A stretch of DNA of 64,000 nt from Lacrimispora xylanisolvens (GCA_017084465.1 CP070896.1:3260501-3324500); one strand, 5' to 3'. Positions 1 through 7,819 are shown, counted from the first letter of the stretch. A program made the numbers and translations. The notes: generated by a model from the sequence alone, not told the origin.

Positions 1-1
1 G

Positions 2-109
2 TATATTGCACAGGACAGCTTTGGAACTGCCTGCAATGTATCCGGTGATAATGCAATCAGTGCGCTGGTAGAATCATACTACCGTAAATACATTAAAAAA
101 GAAAAATAG
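2..109 (+). CDS. C-terminal end of a dicarboxylate/amino acid:cation symporter (partial)
   Basis: The window opens inside a reading frame of 35 codons that ends at TAG 107-109. The visible tail contains FGTACNVSGDNAIS followed by a short Lys-rich end. The N-x-(T/S)-G-D pattern near the C-terminus matches the last helix of DAACS symporters (GltP/SstT type), where the Asn and Asp contact sodium and substrate. It sits directly upstream of the serine dehydratase genes, so a serine or threonine importer feeding that enzyme is a reasonable inference. Only the last 35 residues can be seen, so substrate and subfamily are open. Confidence 0.6.
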   Translation, partial: YIAQDSFGTACNVSGDNAISALVESYYRKYIKKEK

Positions 110-138
110 AACCACACGCTTTGAAAGGAGCAATTAAT

Positions 139-807
139 ATGCCGTCAATCAGTATATTTGATGTGATCGGTCCCAATATGGTAGGACCGTCAAGCTCCCA
201 TACGGCTGGAGCCGTAGCCATCGCACTTCTGGTAAAAAAATTATTTCCTGGCTCTGTGAAAGAGGTCGAATTTGTATTATACGGTTCCTTTGCCAGGACT
301 TACAAGGGGCACGGTACAGACCGTGCCCTGCTGGGAGGAATGCTGGGATTTGAGACTCACGATTTGAGAATTAAGAATTCTTTTCAACTGGCAGAAGAAC
401 AGGGACTTAAATATTCTTTTGTTACCAATGAAAAAGAAACGGAAGTTCATCCAAATACCGTTGAGATTCATTTAACCGGCACAGATGGGGCTTTTATGTC
501 CGTAAGAGGAGTTTCTATCGGCGGCGGTAAGGTAAAAATTGTTAAAATCAATGGCGTTGATGTTGATTTTACAGGAGAGTACTCCACTCTGGTAATCCGG
601 CATTTGGACTATCCCGGGATGGTGGCCTATATCGCTACCTGCTTAAGTGAAAGAAATGTAAACATTGCATTTATGCGTTTGTACCGGGAAAAGAAGGGGG
701 CTACTGCCTATTCTGTAGTGGAATCAGATGAAGAGATTCCCCAGGAGCTGCTTGAAAAACTGCGGGAACATGAAAAAGTTGAAGACGTAATGCTGATTCA
801 GGTTTAG
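139..807 (+). CDS. sdaAB: L-serine dehydratase, iron-sulfur-dependent, beta subunit
   Basis: This is one half of the oxygen-sensitive [4Fe-4S] L-serine dehydratase, which deaminates serine to pyruvate and ammonia in the cytoplasm. The protein has 222 residues, normal for the split clostridial form. An N-terminal domain carries GPSSSHTAG near residue 15, and a C-terminal ACT domain begins around residue 150 (YPGMVAYIATCLSERNVNIA), a likely allosteric site. ATG 139 is chosen because AAGGAG lies 8 nt upstream; an in-frame TTG at 121 precedes that site and is unlikely. The alpha subunit follows after 8 nt, so the two are surely cotranscribed and probably translationally coupled. Confidence 0.93.
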   Translation: MPSISIFDVIGPNMVGPSSSHTAGAVAIALLVKKLFPGSVKEVEFVLYGSFARTYKGHGTDRALLGGMLGFETHDLRIKNSFQLAEEQGLKYSFVTNEKETEVHPNTVEIHLTGTDGAFMSVRGVSIGGGKVKIVKINGVDVDFTGEYSTLVIRHLDYPGMVAYIATCLSERNVNIAFMRLYREKKGATAYSVVESDEEIPQELLEKLREHEKVEDVMLIQV

Positions 808-815
808 GAGGAGCT

Positions 816-1796
816 ATGGATTTTATTTCAGGACAAGAATTACTGCAGTTGTGCGAAGAGAATGGCTGCCCGATTTCCGATATTATGATTCAACGTGAAA
901 TCAGTGAATATGGCGCCTCTTCGGAAGATATAATGGGGCGTATGAAGGAAGCTTATCGTATTATGAAAGAAGCCTGTCATAAGCCGTTAGATGAACCGGT
1001 TCCCTCCATTGGAGGCCTCATCGGGGGAGAGGCAAAAAAGGTAAGGGACAGAAGACGTCAGGGAAAATCCATATGCGGAAGTATGCTTTCCAAAGCAATT
1101 ACTTATTCTCTGGCAGTTCTTGAAGTCAATGCTTCCATGGGTCTGATCGTAGCAGCGCCCACAGCTGGAAGCTCCGGAGTCCTTCCCGGCCTTTTGCTTG
1201 CATTGGAGGAGGAGTTTTCCCTTGATGATGAGCAGATCATATCCGGTCTTTTTACAGCAAGTGCCATCGGGTATCTGATTATGAGGAATGCTTCCGTAGC
1301 AGGTGCTCAGGCTGGCTGTCAGGCTGAGGTGGGAGCAGCCTCTGCCATGGCAGCTGCAGCTGCAGCCGAAATCATGGGCGGAACTCCTCAGCAATGTATG
1401 GATGCAGCCTCCGCTGCACTTGTTAATTTACTTGGCTTAGTCTGTGATCCGGTAGCAGGGTTGGTGGAATGTCCATGTCAGAGCCGTAATGTAATCGGCG
1501 CCTCCAATGCCCTGGTCTGTGCGGAAATGGCTCTGGCCGGAATCCGGCAGCTGATACCCTTTGACCAGATGGTGGATACCATGATGACGGTTGGACGTTC
1601 TATTCCATTTGAATTAAGAGAAACGGCACTGGGAGGGTGTGCAGCAACTGAAGCTGCCTGCGCCAAAACCTGCCAGATCTTTAAAATTAAGAGAAATAGT
1701 ATAAGAGAAAAGGATTGGTCTTTAAGGCTGATCCTTTTCTCATTTTGGATTTTTATTTGCCAAAATAAAATAGTTGCGAGTGCAACTATTTTGTGA
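816..1796 (+). CDS. sdaAA: L-serine dehydratase, iron-sulfur-dependent, alpha subunit (probable lost stop)
   Basis: Catalytic subunit that holds the [4Fe-4S] cluster and partners the preceding beta subunit. Family hallmarks are PTAGSSGVLPG near residue 113 and CDPVAGLVECPC near residue 212, whose Cys residues are cluster ligands in the family. The recognisable protein ends about residue 290 (CAATEAACAKTCQIF). The frame then runs another 35 or so residues straight through its own terminator hairpin (1705-1741), giving a hydrophobic non-homologous tail. One extra T in ATCTTTAA at 1680-1683 would restore a TAA just after QIF, so the natural end is probably near 1685. Function is secure; the C-terminus is not. 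Confidence 0.9.
   Translation: MDFISGQELLQLCEENGCPISDIMIQREISEYGASSEDIMGRMKEAYRIMKEACHKPLDEPVPSIGGLIGGEAKKVRDRRRQGKSICGSMLSKAITYSLAVLEVNASMGLIVAAPTAGSSGVLPGLLLALEEEFSLDDEQIISGLFTASAIGYLIMRNASVAGAQAGCQAEVGAASAMAAAAAAEIMGGTPQQCMDAASAALVNLLGLVCDPVAGLVECPCQSRNVIGASNALVCAEMALAGIRQLIPFDQMVDTMMTVGRSIPFELRETALGGCAATEAACAKTCQIFKIKRNSIREKDWSLRLILFSFWIFICQNKIVASATIL
1705..1741 (+). terminator. Rho-independent terminator of the sda operon
   Basis: A perfect 11-bp stem (GAGAAAAGGAT at 1705-1715 with ATCCTTTTCTC at 1731-1741) encloses a 15-nt loop and is followed by a T-rich stretch. It lies inside the extended sdaAA frame, which argues that the true stop is upstream. Confidence 0.8.
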
Positions 1797-1802
1797 TATG
1801 CT
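1767..1802 (+). promoter_or_regulatory. marR promoter with palindromic operator
   Basis: AAAATAGTTGC and GCAACTATTTT (1767-1777 and 1782-1792) form a perfect 11-bp inverted repeat with a 4-nt centre. It overlaps a plausible promoter: -35 TTGCGA at 1773-1778 and -10 TATGCT at 1797-1802 with an 18-bp spacer. A palindrome on the promoter of a MarR gene is the classic autorepression layout, so this is the likely binding site of the downstream regulator. Confidence 0.7.
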
Positions 1803-1853
1803 GTTTTTGAGTTATTTTGTATATATGTGTTTAAACACCAGGAGGTGAATGAA

Positions 1854-2303
1854 TTGGATAAACACAGAGATATCGGGAAATATATTTCCATCCTCCAAAG
1901 GCTGAATAATATGTTTTACGCAAACCGATTATCCTCTTTTCAGATAGGCTGTGGACAACAGTTTTTTTTATTGCAGATTTTTAATCATCCAGGCATGAAT
2001 CTTCATGAACTGGCATTAAACGGAAATTATGATAAGGCGACAGCCACCCGGGCAGTAAAAAAGCTGGAAGAAGAAGGCTACGTGCGGACAGAAACGGAAG
2101 AAGAGGACAAGCGGATACGGAGAATCTATCTAACTGACCTGGCGAATCCGGTTGTAGAAAAGACCCAGGAGTGTGTTGATGAATGGGCAGAAATAATCTT
2201 AGAAGGACTTACAGGCGCAGAACGCATAGAAGCAGAGCGGCTGCTCATCCGCATGGCGGATAATGCACATCGTTTTAATACCAGGCAAAAAGGAAAGGAA
2301 TGA
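1854..2303 (+). CDS. MarR family transcriptional regulator
   Basis: A 149-residue winged-helix DNA-binding protein. The segment NLHELALNGNYDKATATRAVKKLEEEGYV gives the helix-turn-helix and recognition helix, and the RTETEEEDKRIRRIYLT stretch is the beta-hairpin wing that contacts the minor groove. TTG 1854 is the best start because GGAGGTG ends 6 nt upstream; the earlier in-frame GTG at 1827 lies before that site. It overlooks a MATE exporter beginning 8 nt after its stop. By analogy with MarR-MATE pairs it probably represses both genes and releases DNA on binding a toxic ligand; the ligand is unknown. Confidence 0.88.
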   Translation: MDKHRDIGKYISILQRLNNMFYANRLSSFQIGCGQQFFLLQIFNHPGMNLHELALNGNYDKATATRAVKKLEEEGYVRTETEEEDKRIRRIYLTDLANPVVEKTQECVDEWAEIILEGLTGAERIEAERLLIRMADNAHRFNTRQKGKE

Positions 2304-2310
2304 CATAATT

Positions 2311-3699
2311 TATGGAACACAATAAGATAAATCAGGGGGGGGAAATCCCCTGGGCTACAAACCAATCGGACATCTGCTGATGCAGTTTGCTCTTCCTGCG
2401 ATTATCGCCATGCTGGTAAACTCAGTCTACAACATCGTAGATCAGATATTTATTGGACAGGGAATCGGTTATTTGGGAAATGCTGCGACTACCATTTCAT
2501 TTCCCATTGTCACGATCATTTTAGCAGTTTCAACCCTTCTTGGAGCGGGAGGAAGTGCTTATGCCGCCATTAAGCTTGGTGAAAAGAAGGAAGAAGAAGC
2601 AGAACGGACTCTTGGTACTGTAACTATTCTTACTCTGGCAGCAAGTGCTATTGTAGTAGCTGCTGGTTTTATTTTTCTGGAGCCAATGTTAAGGCTTTTT
2701 GGTGCAACGGATAATACCATGGTTTATGCCAGAGAGTATACTTCCATTATATTAATAGGTACTCCGTTTAATATGCTTGGAGTAGTACTTAGCAACATGG
2801 CAAGAACTGATGGCAGTCCGTCTGTCGCTATGTATGCCATGCTGGCCGGCGCATTTTTAAATACAATTCTGGATCCTGTTTATATATTTGTTTTACACTG
2901 GGGTGTTACAGGAGCAGCCATTGCAACAATTACTTCCCAGATCATTTCGGCGGTTGTTTTAGTCATGTATTTTGTAAACAAAGGCAAAAACATGCGCTAT
3001 CGCAAAAGCATTCTGCGTGTTGATCCGGAAATATGCCGTCTGGTACTCCCACTTGGAATTTCCAGCGGTATCACTCAGATTGCATCAACAATTTTGCAGG
3101 TTGTCATGAATAATTCTCTGGTGTATTATGGTAATCAGACAGCTGTAGGCGGCGATGTGGCACTTAGTGCCATGGGAATTGTCAACAAGATCGGTATGAT
3201 TTTAGTCTCCATCTGCCTTGGAATCGGAATTGGATCACAGCCTATCTTTGGGTTTAATAAAGGTGCAAACCAACCAAAGAGGGTGAGAAAAACATTTTTG
3301 GTTGCTGCAGTATCGGCAACCAGTGTGGCAGTATTTGGCTGGCTGGTCTGTCAGCTTTTCCCAGGAGCCATTTTAAGTCTGTTCGGCACTGAGGATCCTC
3401 AGTTTAATCTGTTTGCAGAACGCTGCTTAAGGATTTATATGCTTGGTATATTTGCAGCAGGTTTTCAGGTTGTCAGCACAAGTTATTTCCAGTCAACGGG
3501 ACAGCCTTTAAAAGCATCTATTTTGTCCATGCTTCGCCAGCTTTTATTATTAATACCGCTGATTTTAATTCTGCCTCTTCATTTTGGGCTTTCGGGGATT
3601 TTGTATGCAGGGCCTGCCGCAGATATCATTTCAGCAATCGTGGTCAGTCAGTTTATCATTCATGAGTTAAGGAAATTAAACAAAGCCTGTAAGGCTTGA
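2311..3699 (+). CDS. MATE family multidrug exporter (frameshift in a G8 tract)
   Basis: Cation-coupled membrane exporter of about 462 residues with some twelve hydrophobic segments and the two-fold repeat typical of MatE proteins (for example QFALPAIIAMLVNSVYNIVD near the start and the second half beginning around LVLPLGISSGITQIAS). The uninterrupted frame starts only at 2380, but the family N-terminus (LGYKPIGHLLMQF) is encoded upstream. ATG 2311 reads MEHNKINQ and then loses frame in a run of eight Gs at 2335-2342; nine Gs would join it perfectly. It follows marR in one transcript. Either a sequencing indel or slippage at the G tract explains the break. Confidence 0.87.
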
Positions 3700-3729
3700 T
3701 GAGTTTTAAGCGGAAGGAGAACGACAGTC

Positions 3730-4663
3730 GTGAGCCTGAAGATACAAATGATAAAATTTTTAGCAGGATTTGGCAATGCAGAAAAAAAGATGGAAGCGGA
3801 ACTTCTGGCTCCGAAACGGGGCGGCAATGTCATTGACCGTGATCATTATAATAAAAAGATCCGGGTGAAGGAGTGGAGTGTGGATGGCTTTGGGGGAGTC
3901 ACGATCAATGGCAGCTATACCAGCCAAAAGCACATATTGATGCTGCCGGGGGGTGCTTATACCCTGGAACCTTCCAGCCGTTATCTGGAGCTTTCAGAAT
4001 ATTTTGCTCTATCCCATCAGATGAAGGTCACGATTCCCTTCTGTCCTCTGTCACCGGAATATACAGCTTTAGAAGTACACCAATATCTGCTTCATGTTTA
4101 CAGCCGCCTCATTAAGGAGTATAGGGAGGATCAATTCTTTTTGGGGAGATTTTTCAGGAGGCGGTTTGGCACTTTCTTTTTTACAGGAGCTTCGGGATAG
4201 TAAAAATTTACCCCTTCCGGTTAAAACTGCGGTAATTTCGCCGTGGTTAGATATCACTCTGGATAATCCATTGATTAAGATAGCGAAAAAGGCAGATGTT
4301 CTCCTTCCGGTAGAAACCCTAAAACAAACGGGAATCCGTTACCGGGGCTCCCTGGCCTCCGATCATCCCTTTGTTTCTCCTATCTACGGAGACTGGGACA
4401 ATCTGGGTAAAATTCTGATATTTTCTGGAACGGAAGATATTATGACTCCGGATTGTGATTTGCTTGCAGAAAAGGCGGGCAGTTTTAAGGGAACAGAACT
4501 GATTTATAAAAAAGGAGCTGGCATGTTCCATAATTGGATTTTAATACCCTGCAGAGAGACAGATGCTACATTAGACTTAATTGTTTCTTATTTTCTTGAT
4601 GAGGGAGAAAATTTAAAAATGAGGTTCGACCCATGGCGGGCCGAACCTCATTTTGGCTTGTGA
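3730..4663 (+). pseudogene. Alpha/beta hydrolase (esterase/lipase-like), frameshifted, nucleophile altered
   Basis: A protein of about 310 residues of the hormone-sensitive-lipase-like alpha/beta hydrolase group, split across two frames. The first (from GTG 3730) carries LPGGAYTLEPSSRYLE, an oxyanion-hole-like segment; the second continues with WGDFSGGGLALSF, the acid region SGTEDIMTPD and the His region GMFHNW. The break is near 4138-4147 in a T/G-rich run. The nucleophile motif is normally G-D-S-x-G-G but reads G-D-F-S-G-G, so the catalytic Ser is Phe (TTT, one base from TCT). The reading frame also runs through the terminator at 4616-4654. Two lesions make real decay possible, although indels are common in this window. 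Confidence 0.7.
4616..4654. terminator. Bidirectional terminator between the hydrolase and mecA
   Basis: AAAATGAGGTTCG and CGAACCTCATTTT form a 13-bp stem with A and T tracts on opposite sides, so it can stop transcripts from both converging genes. Confidence 0.8.
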
Positions 4664-4689
4664 TGAAGTACTATGAACAAAGGAACGGA

Positions 4690-5409
4690 TTAAAGTTGTG
4701 CAAGTGACTGAAGGGCATTCCCCTCAATCAGGACCTCGTAATGTTCCTTGTAGTACGCTTCGGAGGCGTAATCCTGATGAATCTTGGATCCGTACTCTGC
4801 AAGAAGATTGCATACCCGGCTGAAGTCCAGAGACTTCTCAGGTGTGTTACGTATTACCAGATAATACTGTCTGGTATTTGGTTTTTTATATAAAGTATTC
4901 CTGCCATCATAAACCTGTCCGATGATCTTTGCAGCATCAGAAATTTGATCCAGACTCTGAAAGCAGTAGATTCTTACTGAGGAAGCGGTTGATTGCTCTT
5001 TGGGTTTCTCTTCTTCCGGCTCTTCTTTTTTGTCTATTCCCAACAGATTTAACAGACCATCAGCACCTTCTAAAAGCTCGCTGGCCAGATCTGCAGGCAT
5101 GGAATCTAAATCCTCGTCTGTTGTTGGTGAAAATTTTGCAAACCTTGTATCTAATTCTTCCGGGTCATCAATTTTAGTGATTACTAACATCACGCTTTCG
5201 TTGGATAACGGAATTGCTTCTACCATGAGAGGAATGTCTTCTGCTTCAAATCCCACTTCGTTAGAGGCTTTTTGAATCATCTCGCGGAACAGGTTGCGGG
5301 CTTTTTCACTGCCGTAGGCAAGTTCGCCTAAATTAAGGTTTCGGACGCTTAAATCAAAGCTGGTAAGCGTACAACGGATCTGATTTTCATTGATACGTTC
5401 TATCTTCAT
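4690..5409 (-). CDS. mecA: Adaptor protein MecA
   Basis: Adaptor that delivers substrates to the ClpC/ClpP protease. The 239-residue protein has the family layout: a substrate-binding N-domain (about residues 1-85, starting MKIERINENQIRCTLT), an acidic Pro/Glu/Lys-rich linker (about 118-143, KKEEPEEEKPKE) and a C-terminal ClpC-binding domain rich in aromatic residues (about 145-235, with DGRNTLYKKPNTRQYYLV). It is monocistronic, converging on the hydrolase. In bacilli MecA controls competence and regulator turnover; its clients here cannot be told from sequence. Confidence 0.9.
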   Translation of the reverse strand: MKIERINENQIRCTLTSFDLSVRNLNLGELAYGSEKARNLFREMIQKASNEVGFEAEDIPLMVEAIPLSNESVMLVITKIDDPEELDTRFAKFSPTTDEDLDSMPADLASELLEGADGLLNLLGIDKKEEPEEEKPKEQSTASSVRIYCFQSLDQISDAAKIIGQVYDGRNTLYKKPNTRQYYLVIRNTPEKSLDFSRVCNLLAEYGSKIHQDYASEAYYKEHYEVLIEGNALQSLAQL

Positions 5410-5480
5410 AGGATCACTTCCTGTTCTTTTTAAAATGGTGAATATTTTTTACATACTTCCTCAACATAACTATACTATAT

Positions 5481-5510
5481 ATTATAGCAAAAAGGCAATT
5501 ACTATGTGAA
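5481..5510 (-). promoter_or_regulatory. Probable mecA promoter
   Basis: On the minus strand TTCACA (5505-5510) is followed after 18 bp by a consensus TATAAT (5481-5486), about 70 nt upstream of mecA. Confidence 0.5.
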
Positions 5511-5777
5511 AAAATTTATATAAATTTAAGGTTTATATGCAAAAAAACGGGTATCCTATCTAATTACTGGGATTTGGTTGTTTTTATTTTTAGTGTGATA
5601 TCAATATAACGGAGCCATTCAGGGTAAAAATGGAACAGCATGTCCTCCGGCTTTGCATATTCTTACAAGTGATCGTGAAAGAGCTACTTATTTGGTAAAT
5701 GGATGGTGGTGGAAATGTCAGTGAATCACGAGAAAAAGCAGTGAGCTGATATGGCACTTATTATCTGAGAAAAGTAA
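5511..5777. other. Gene-free AT-rich stretch with one doubtful ORF remnant
   Basis: No convincing gene is visible here. A 41-codon open stretch at 5599-5724 (+) reads through Cys, Trp and Pro-rich residues (ending VNGWWWKCQ) but has no start codon or ribosome binding site and no recognised homology. It may be a gene remnant or chance. Confidence 0.3.
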
Positions 5778-5806
5778 TTGCACATTCATATGGGATAGGT
5801 TACCAT
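5778..5806 (+). promoter_or_regulatory. Probable promoter of the small holin-like ORF
   Basis: TTGCAC (5778-5783), a 17-bp spacer and TACCAT (5801-5806) form an acceptable vegetative promoter that would start RNA about 15 nt before the paired leader element at 5828. Confidence 0.4.
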
Positions 5807-5827
5807 AATTAAATGAGATAATCGTGT

Positions 5828-5856
5828 ACAAGGTGGTAAACCTCCCTGAAGGGAGG
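5828..5856 (+). promoter_or_regulatory. Leader hairpin masking the Shine-Dalgarno of the small toxin-like ORF
   Basis: CCTCCC (5841-5846) and GGGAGG (5851-5856) form a 6-bp stem closed by a TGAA tetraloop, and the GGGAGG arm is the ribosome binding site 8 nt before the ATG. The segment just upstream (5828-5844, ACAAGGTGGTAAACCTC) is complementary, with small mismatches, to 6012-6028 in the 3' region. A 5'-3' long-range pairing could therefore compete with or reinforce the local hairpin. Confidence 0.55.
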
Positions 5857-5864
5857 TGATGCCA

Positions 5865-5948
5865 ATGTTTGACTTCAAGGACTTAATGCAGTTCGGAATG
5901 TTCATCATTGCATTACTTGCCTTTATCTATTCACTGATAAAGAAGTAA
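5865..5948 (+). CDS. Holin-like small hydrophobic peptide, type I toxin-like
   Basis: A 27-residue ORF: a short polar N-terminus, one hydrophobic helix (FGMFIIALLAFIYSL) and a basic tail ending IKK. This matches the compact putative holin-like toxin group of Firmicutes, related in style to TxpA/BsrG peptides that insert in the membrane and are held off by antisense RNA and mRNA structure. An excellent but hairpin-masked GGGAGG precedes ATG 5865, and a GC-rich hairpin follows. No antitoxin RNA can be proven from sequence. It may equally be a small membrane peptide of other function, but the masked ribosome binding site favours a toxin. Confidence 0.65.
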   Translation: MFDFKDLMQFGMFIIALLAFIYSLIKK

Positions 5949-5956
5949 GTACATAA

Positions 5957-5998
5957 AAACCGCCCCTTGTACTTTACCAGGAACAGGGGCGATCTTTT
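5957..5998 (+). terminator. Hairpin terminator after the holin-like ORF
   Basis: CGCCCCTTGT (5961-5970) pairs with ACAGGGGCG (5983-5991) and is followed by TCTTTT. A second arm, GGGCGGTT at 6029-6036, can alternatively pair with AACCGCCC at the start of this hairpin, so two competing 3' structures are possible. Confidence 0.6.
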
Positions 5999-6149
5999 AA
6001 ACCATTATTCCGAGGTTAACCACTTTGTGGGCGGTTATCTCTTTTGTAATTTCAATATAGCACATCCGTTCGGTTTTGACAATAGTTAATTACATGTTTG
6101 TTCGATTTGGCGGGTAGTTTATATTATATCTGTAATTACTTGGAATAAC

Positions 6150-6176
6150 AAAAATTGTGAAAAAAGTATAAAATGG
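6150..6176. repeat. Left copy of 27-bp target site duplication
   Basis: These 27 bases, starting AAAAATTGTG and ending TATAAAATGG, are repeated exactly at 7752-7778. The copies abut the two ends of the insertion sequence. IS1202-type elements are known for unusually long duplications of about this size. Confidence 0.92.
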
Positions 6177-7751
6177 TGTCAAGCATTTTTGAAAATGTCC
6201 TAAAATAGCCAAATCATTTGCACCGGTTCACCGGTGCAAATTTTTATCACTCAAAGACTAGCATTGGAGCAATTCTTCTGTAAGACTGAAGTTTCGGAAC
6301 TTTAAAAAGTTTTCGTTTCGCCAAGGATGTCTCGTAGCTGGTATGTTTCGTTTTACCGGTACTTCTTTGGCTGGTCTTATATCAAATTCCTTGGATAGCT
6401 TCTCGTGTTCAGGAATCAGTTCAAGCTCGTAGACGGTATTGTTTGTACTGTAAAGTAACCTTTTATCAAAGGTTTCAATAACCAGACCTTTGGTTCCTTT
6501 ATGGTAGTGTGTCTGCAATCCAAAGGCATTCATGGTCTTGTAATACTTCTGTTTAAACTTAATACAGTGACCGGCATCCACAGTGCGTTCTGTTAAAATG
6601 GCCAGTGTCTGATTAATTATTTCAATATCTGGTTGATTTTCAAAGACAGATTTGGTACTGTTAATAGGAAGTGCGAATTTAGCGTTGTATTTCTTTATGT
6701 AGGAGTTTAGAAATACGTTTGCCTCGTTAAGTTCTGTGATGCCTGCCAGTCGTAATGCGATTGGCAGGCGTTGTTGTAAAGTCTGAAATGCTCTTTCAAC
6801 ACGTCCCTTTGCCTGCGCAATGCTGGTTGTCTTTATTTCAACACCTAATTGTTTACAAGCATAACTAAACTGAGTAAAAGTATCATCTTCAACTCTGGAA
6901 GATTTACTTTTTTTGTATTCAAAAACAGTTCTCTTATCCGTATAAAACATAGCAGGAATGCCGTAATTGGTAAGTATCTGATGAAATACATTGTAATAAC
7001 CGTGTAACGTTTCCTGGTTGTCAAAATAAGCACCAACGAGCTGACCTGTGGAGTCATCGATAGAAATATGAAGGTGCGTTTTATAATCTCCAAACCATAA
7101 ATGAACAGAGGCATCCATTTGAAGCATTTCTCCCAAATAGGCACATCTGGGTCTTCGTGAATGAGAATCTTCAATGGATACGATGGCCGTTTGAATAACA
7201 TCGTGCTTTTTTCTGGATTTAGTTTTAGCTTGCTCTTTGCGTAATGCATTGCACAGACGTTTTCGTACAGCCTTGGTAGTGCGAGGGGAAGTGGTGAAGT
7301 TCTCGTACATAAGCTTGGTGAGAGCGGATGGTGAAATTTGAATCCCCTCGTTCTCAGCAAAAAGTTCACTGGCATAGCTAAAGGTAGCATCATAGTACTT
7401 GTTGTTGTAAATGGTGAGAATGTCATTCTTTTGTTCATCAGTAAAAGCGTGAACAGGCTTACGACCGGTATTACCGTGTTGAAAGGCTTGCTTACCAGAC
7501 TGTTTATAGTTATGGATAAGTCGGTTAACATGTCGTTCAGTGCAGCCAAGCTTAACTGCTGCAGCCTTCTTATTGCCATTATGGTCCACGAGGGATTTGA
7601 TAATATCGTATTTGTGTTGTTCATTCATTTTTAATTCAATCCTTTTCACTGCACATACCTCTATTCTTGTTATGAGGTATATCATACACTATATTTTATT
7701 TGGGACATAATCACATGTGGTATATAAGGACATTATCAAAAATGATTCATA
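6177..7751 (-). mobile_element. Complete IS1202-type (ISNCY) insertion sequence, 1575 bp
   Basis: The element has a single transposase gene on the minus strand, imperfect 25-bp terminal inverted repeats (6177-6201 and 7727-7751, 21 of 25 positions matching and sharing CATTTTTGA and ATGTCCT) and an exact 27-bp target duplication outside both ends. Ends were placed by matching repeats to the duplication. Intact frame, matching ends and an undecayed duplication point to a recent insertion. It landed in the intergenic region just upstream of the kinase gene at 7820. Confidence 0.92.
6258..7628 (-). CDS. IS1202-type (ISNCY family) transposase, DDE superfamily
   Basis: Transposase of about 456 residues with an N-terminal helix-turn-helix (KKAAAVKLGCTERHVNRLI) and an rve-type integrase core. 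Likely catalytic residues are the Asp in GEMLQMDASVHLWFGD, the Asp in MFYTDKRTVF and the Glu in QAKGRVERAFQTLQ. The order of these motifs, including ITELNEANVFL after the core, matches the IS1202 group. The open frame reaches 7685, but the Met at 7628 (MNEQHKYDIIK) follows an AGGA and better fits the family start. No frameshift is present, so it may be active. Confidence 0.9.
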   Translation of the reverse strand: MNEQHKYDIIKSLVDHNGNKKAAAVKLGCTERHVNRLIHNYKQSGKQAFQHGNTGRKPVHAFTDEQKNDILTIYNNKYYDATFSYASELFAENEGIQISPSALTKLMYENFTTSPRTTKAVRKRLCNALRKEQAKTKSRKKHDVIQTAIVSIEDSHSRRPRCAYLGEMLQMDASVHLWFGDYKTHLHISIDDSTGQLVGAYFDNQETLHGYYNVFHQILTNYGIPAMFYTDKRTVFEYKKSKSSRVEDDTFTQFSYACKQLGVEIKTTSIAQAKGRVERAFQTLQQRLPIALRLAGITELNEANVFLNSYIKKYNAKFALPINSTKSVFENQPDIEIINQTLAILTERTVDAGHCIKFKQKYYKTMNAFGLQTHYHKGTKGLVIETFDKRLLYSTNNTVYELELIPEHEKLSKEFDIRPAKEVPVKRNIPATRHPWRNENFLKFRNFSLTEELLQC

Positions 7752-7774
7752 AAAAATTGTGAAAAAAGTATAAA
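7746..7774 (+). promoter_or_regulatory. Possible hybrid promoter formed by the IS end
   Basis: The last six bases of the element, TTCATA (7746-7751), stand exactly 17 bp from TATAAA (7769-7774) inside the target duplication. In the left copy the six bases at that position are AATAAC, a poor -35 box. The insertion may thus have created or replaced the promoter of the kinase gene. This is inferred from spacing only. Confidence 0.4.
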
Positions 7775-7778
7775 ATGG
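7752..7778. repeat. Right copy of 27-bp target site duplication
   Basis: Exact repeat of 6150-6176, directly adjoining the right end of the insertion sequence. Confidence 0.92.
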
Positions 7779-7819
7779 TTGAAAATTATGTCATATTATA
7801 TTACAATACTTCCCAAGAG

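Noticed and set aside
987..1394. Minus-strand ORF inside sdaAA
   Set aside because: It lies opposite strongly conserved serine dehydratase sequence and has no motif; it is a shadow frame.
5599..5724. Open stretch of 41 codons rich in Cys and Trp before the holin-like ORF
   Set aside because: It has no start codon, no ribosome binding site and no recognised motif, so it was kept only as a doubtful remnant.
6845..7624. Second minus-strand ORF of 259 codons inside the insertion sequence
   Set aside because: It is an alternative frame of the transposase gene with no recognisable domain and arises from the AT-rich coding sequence.
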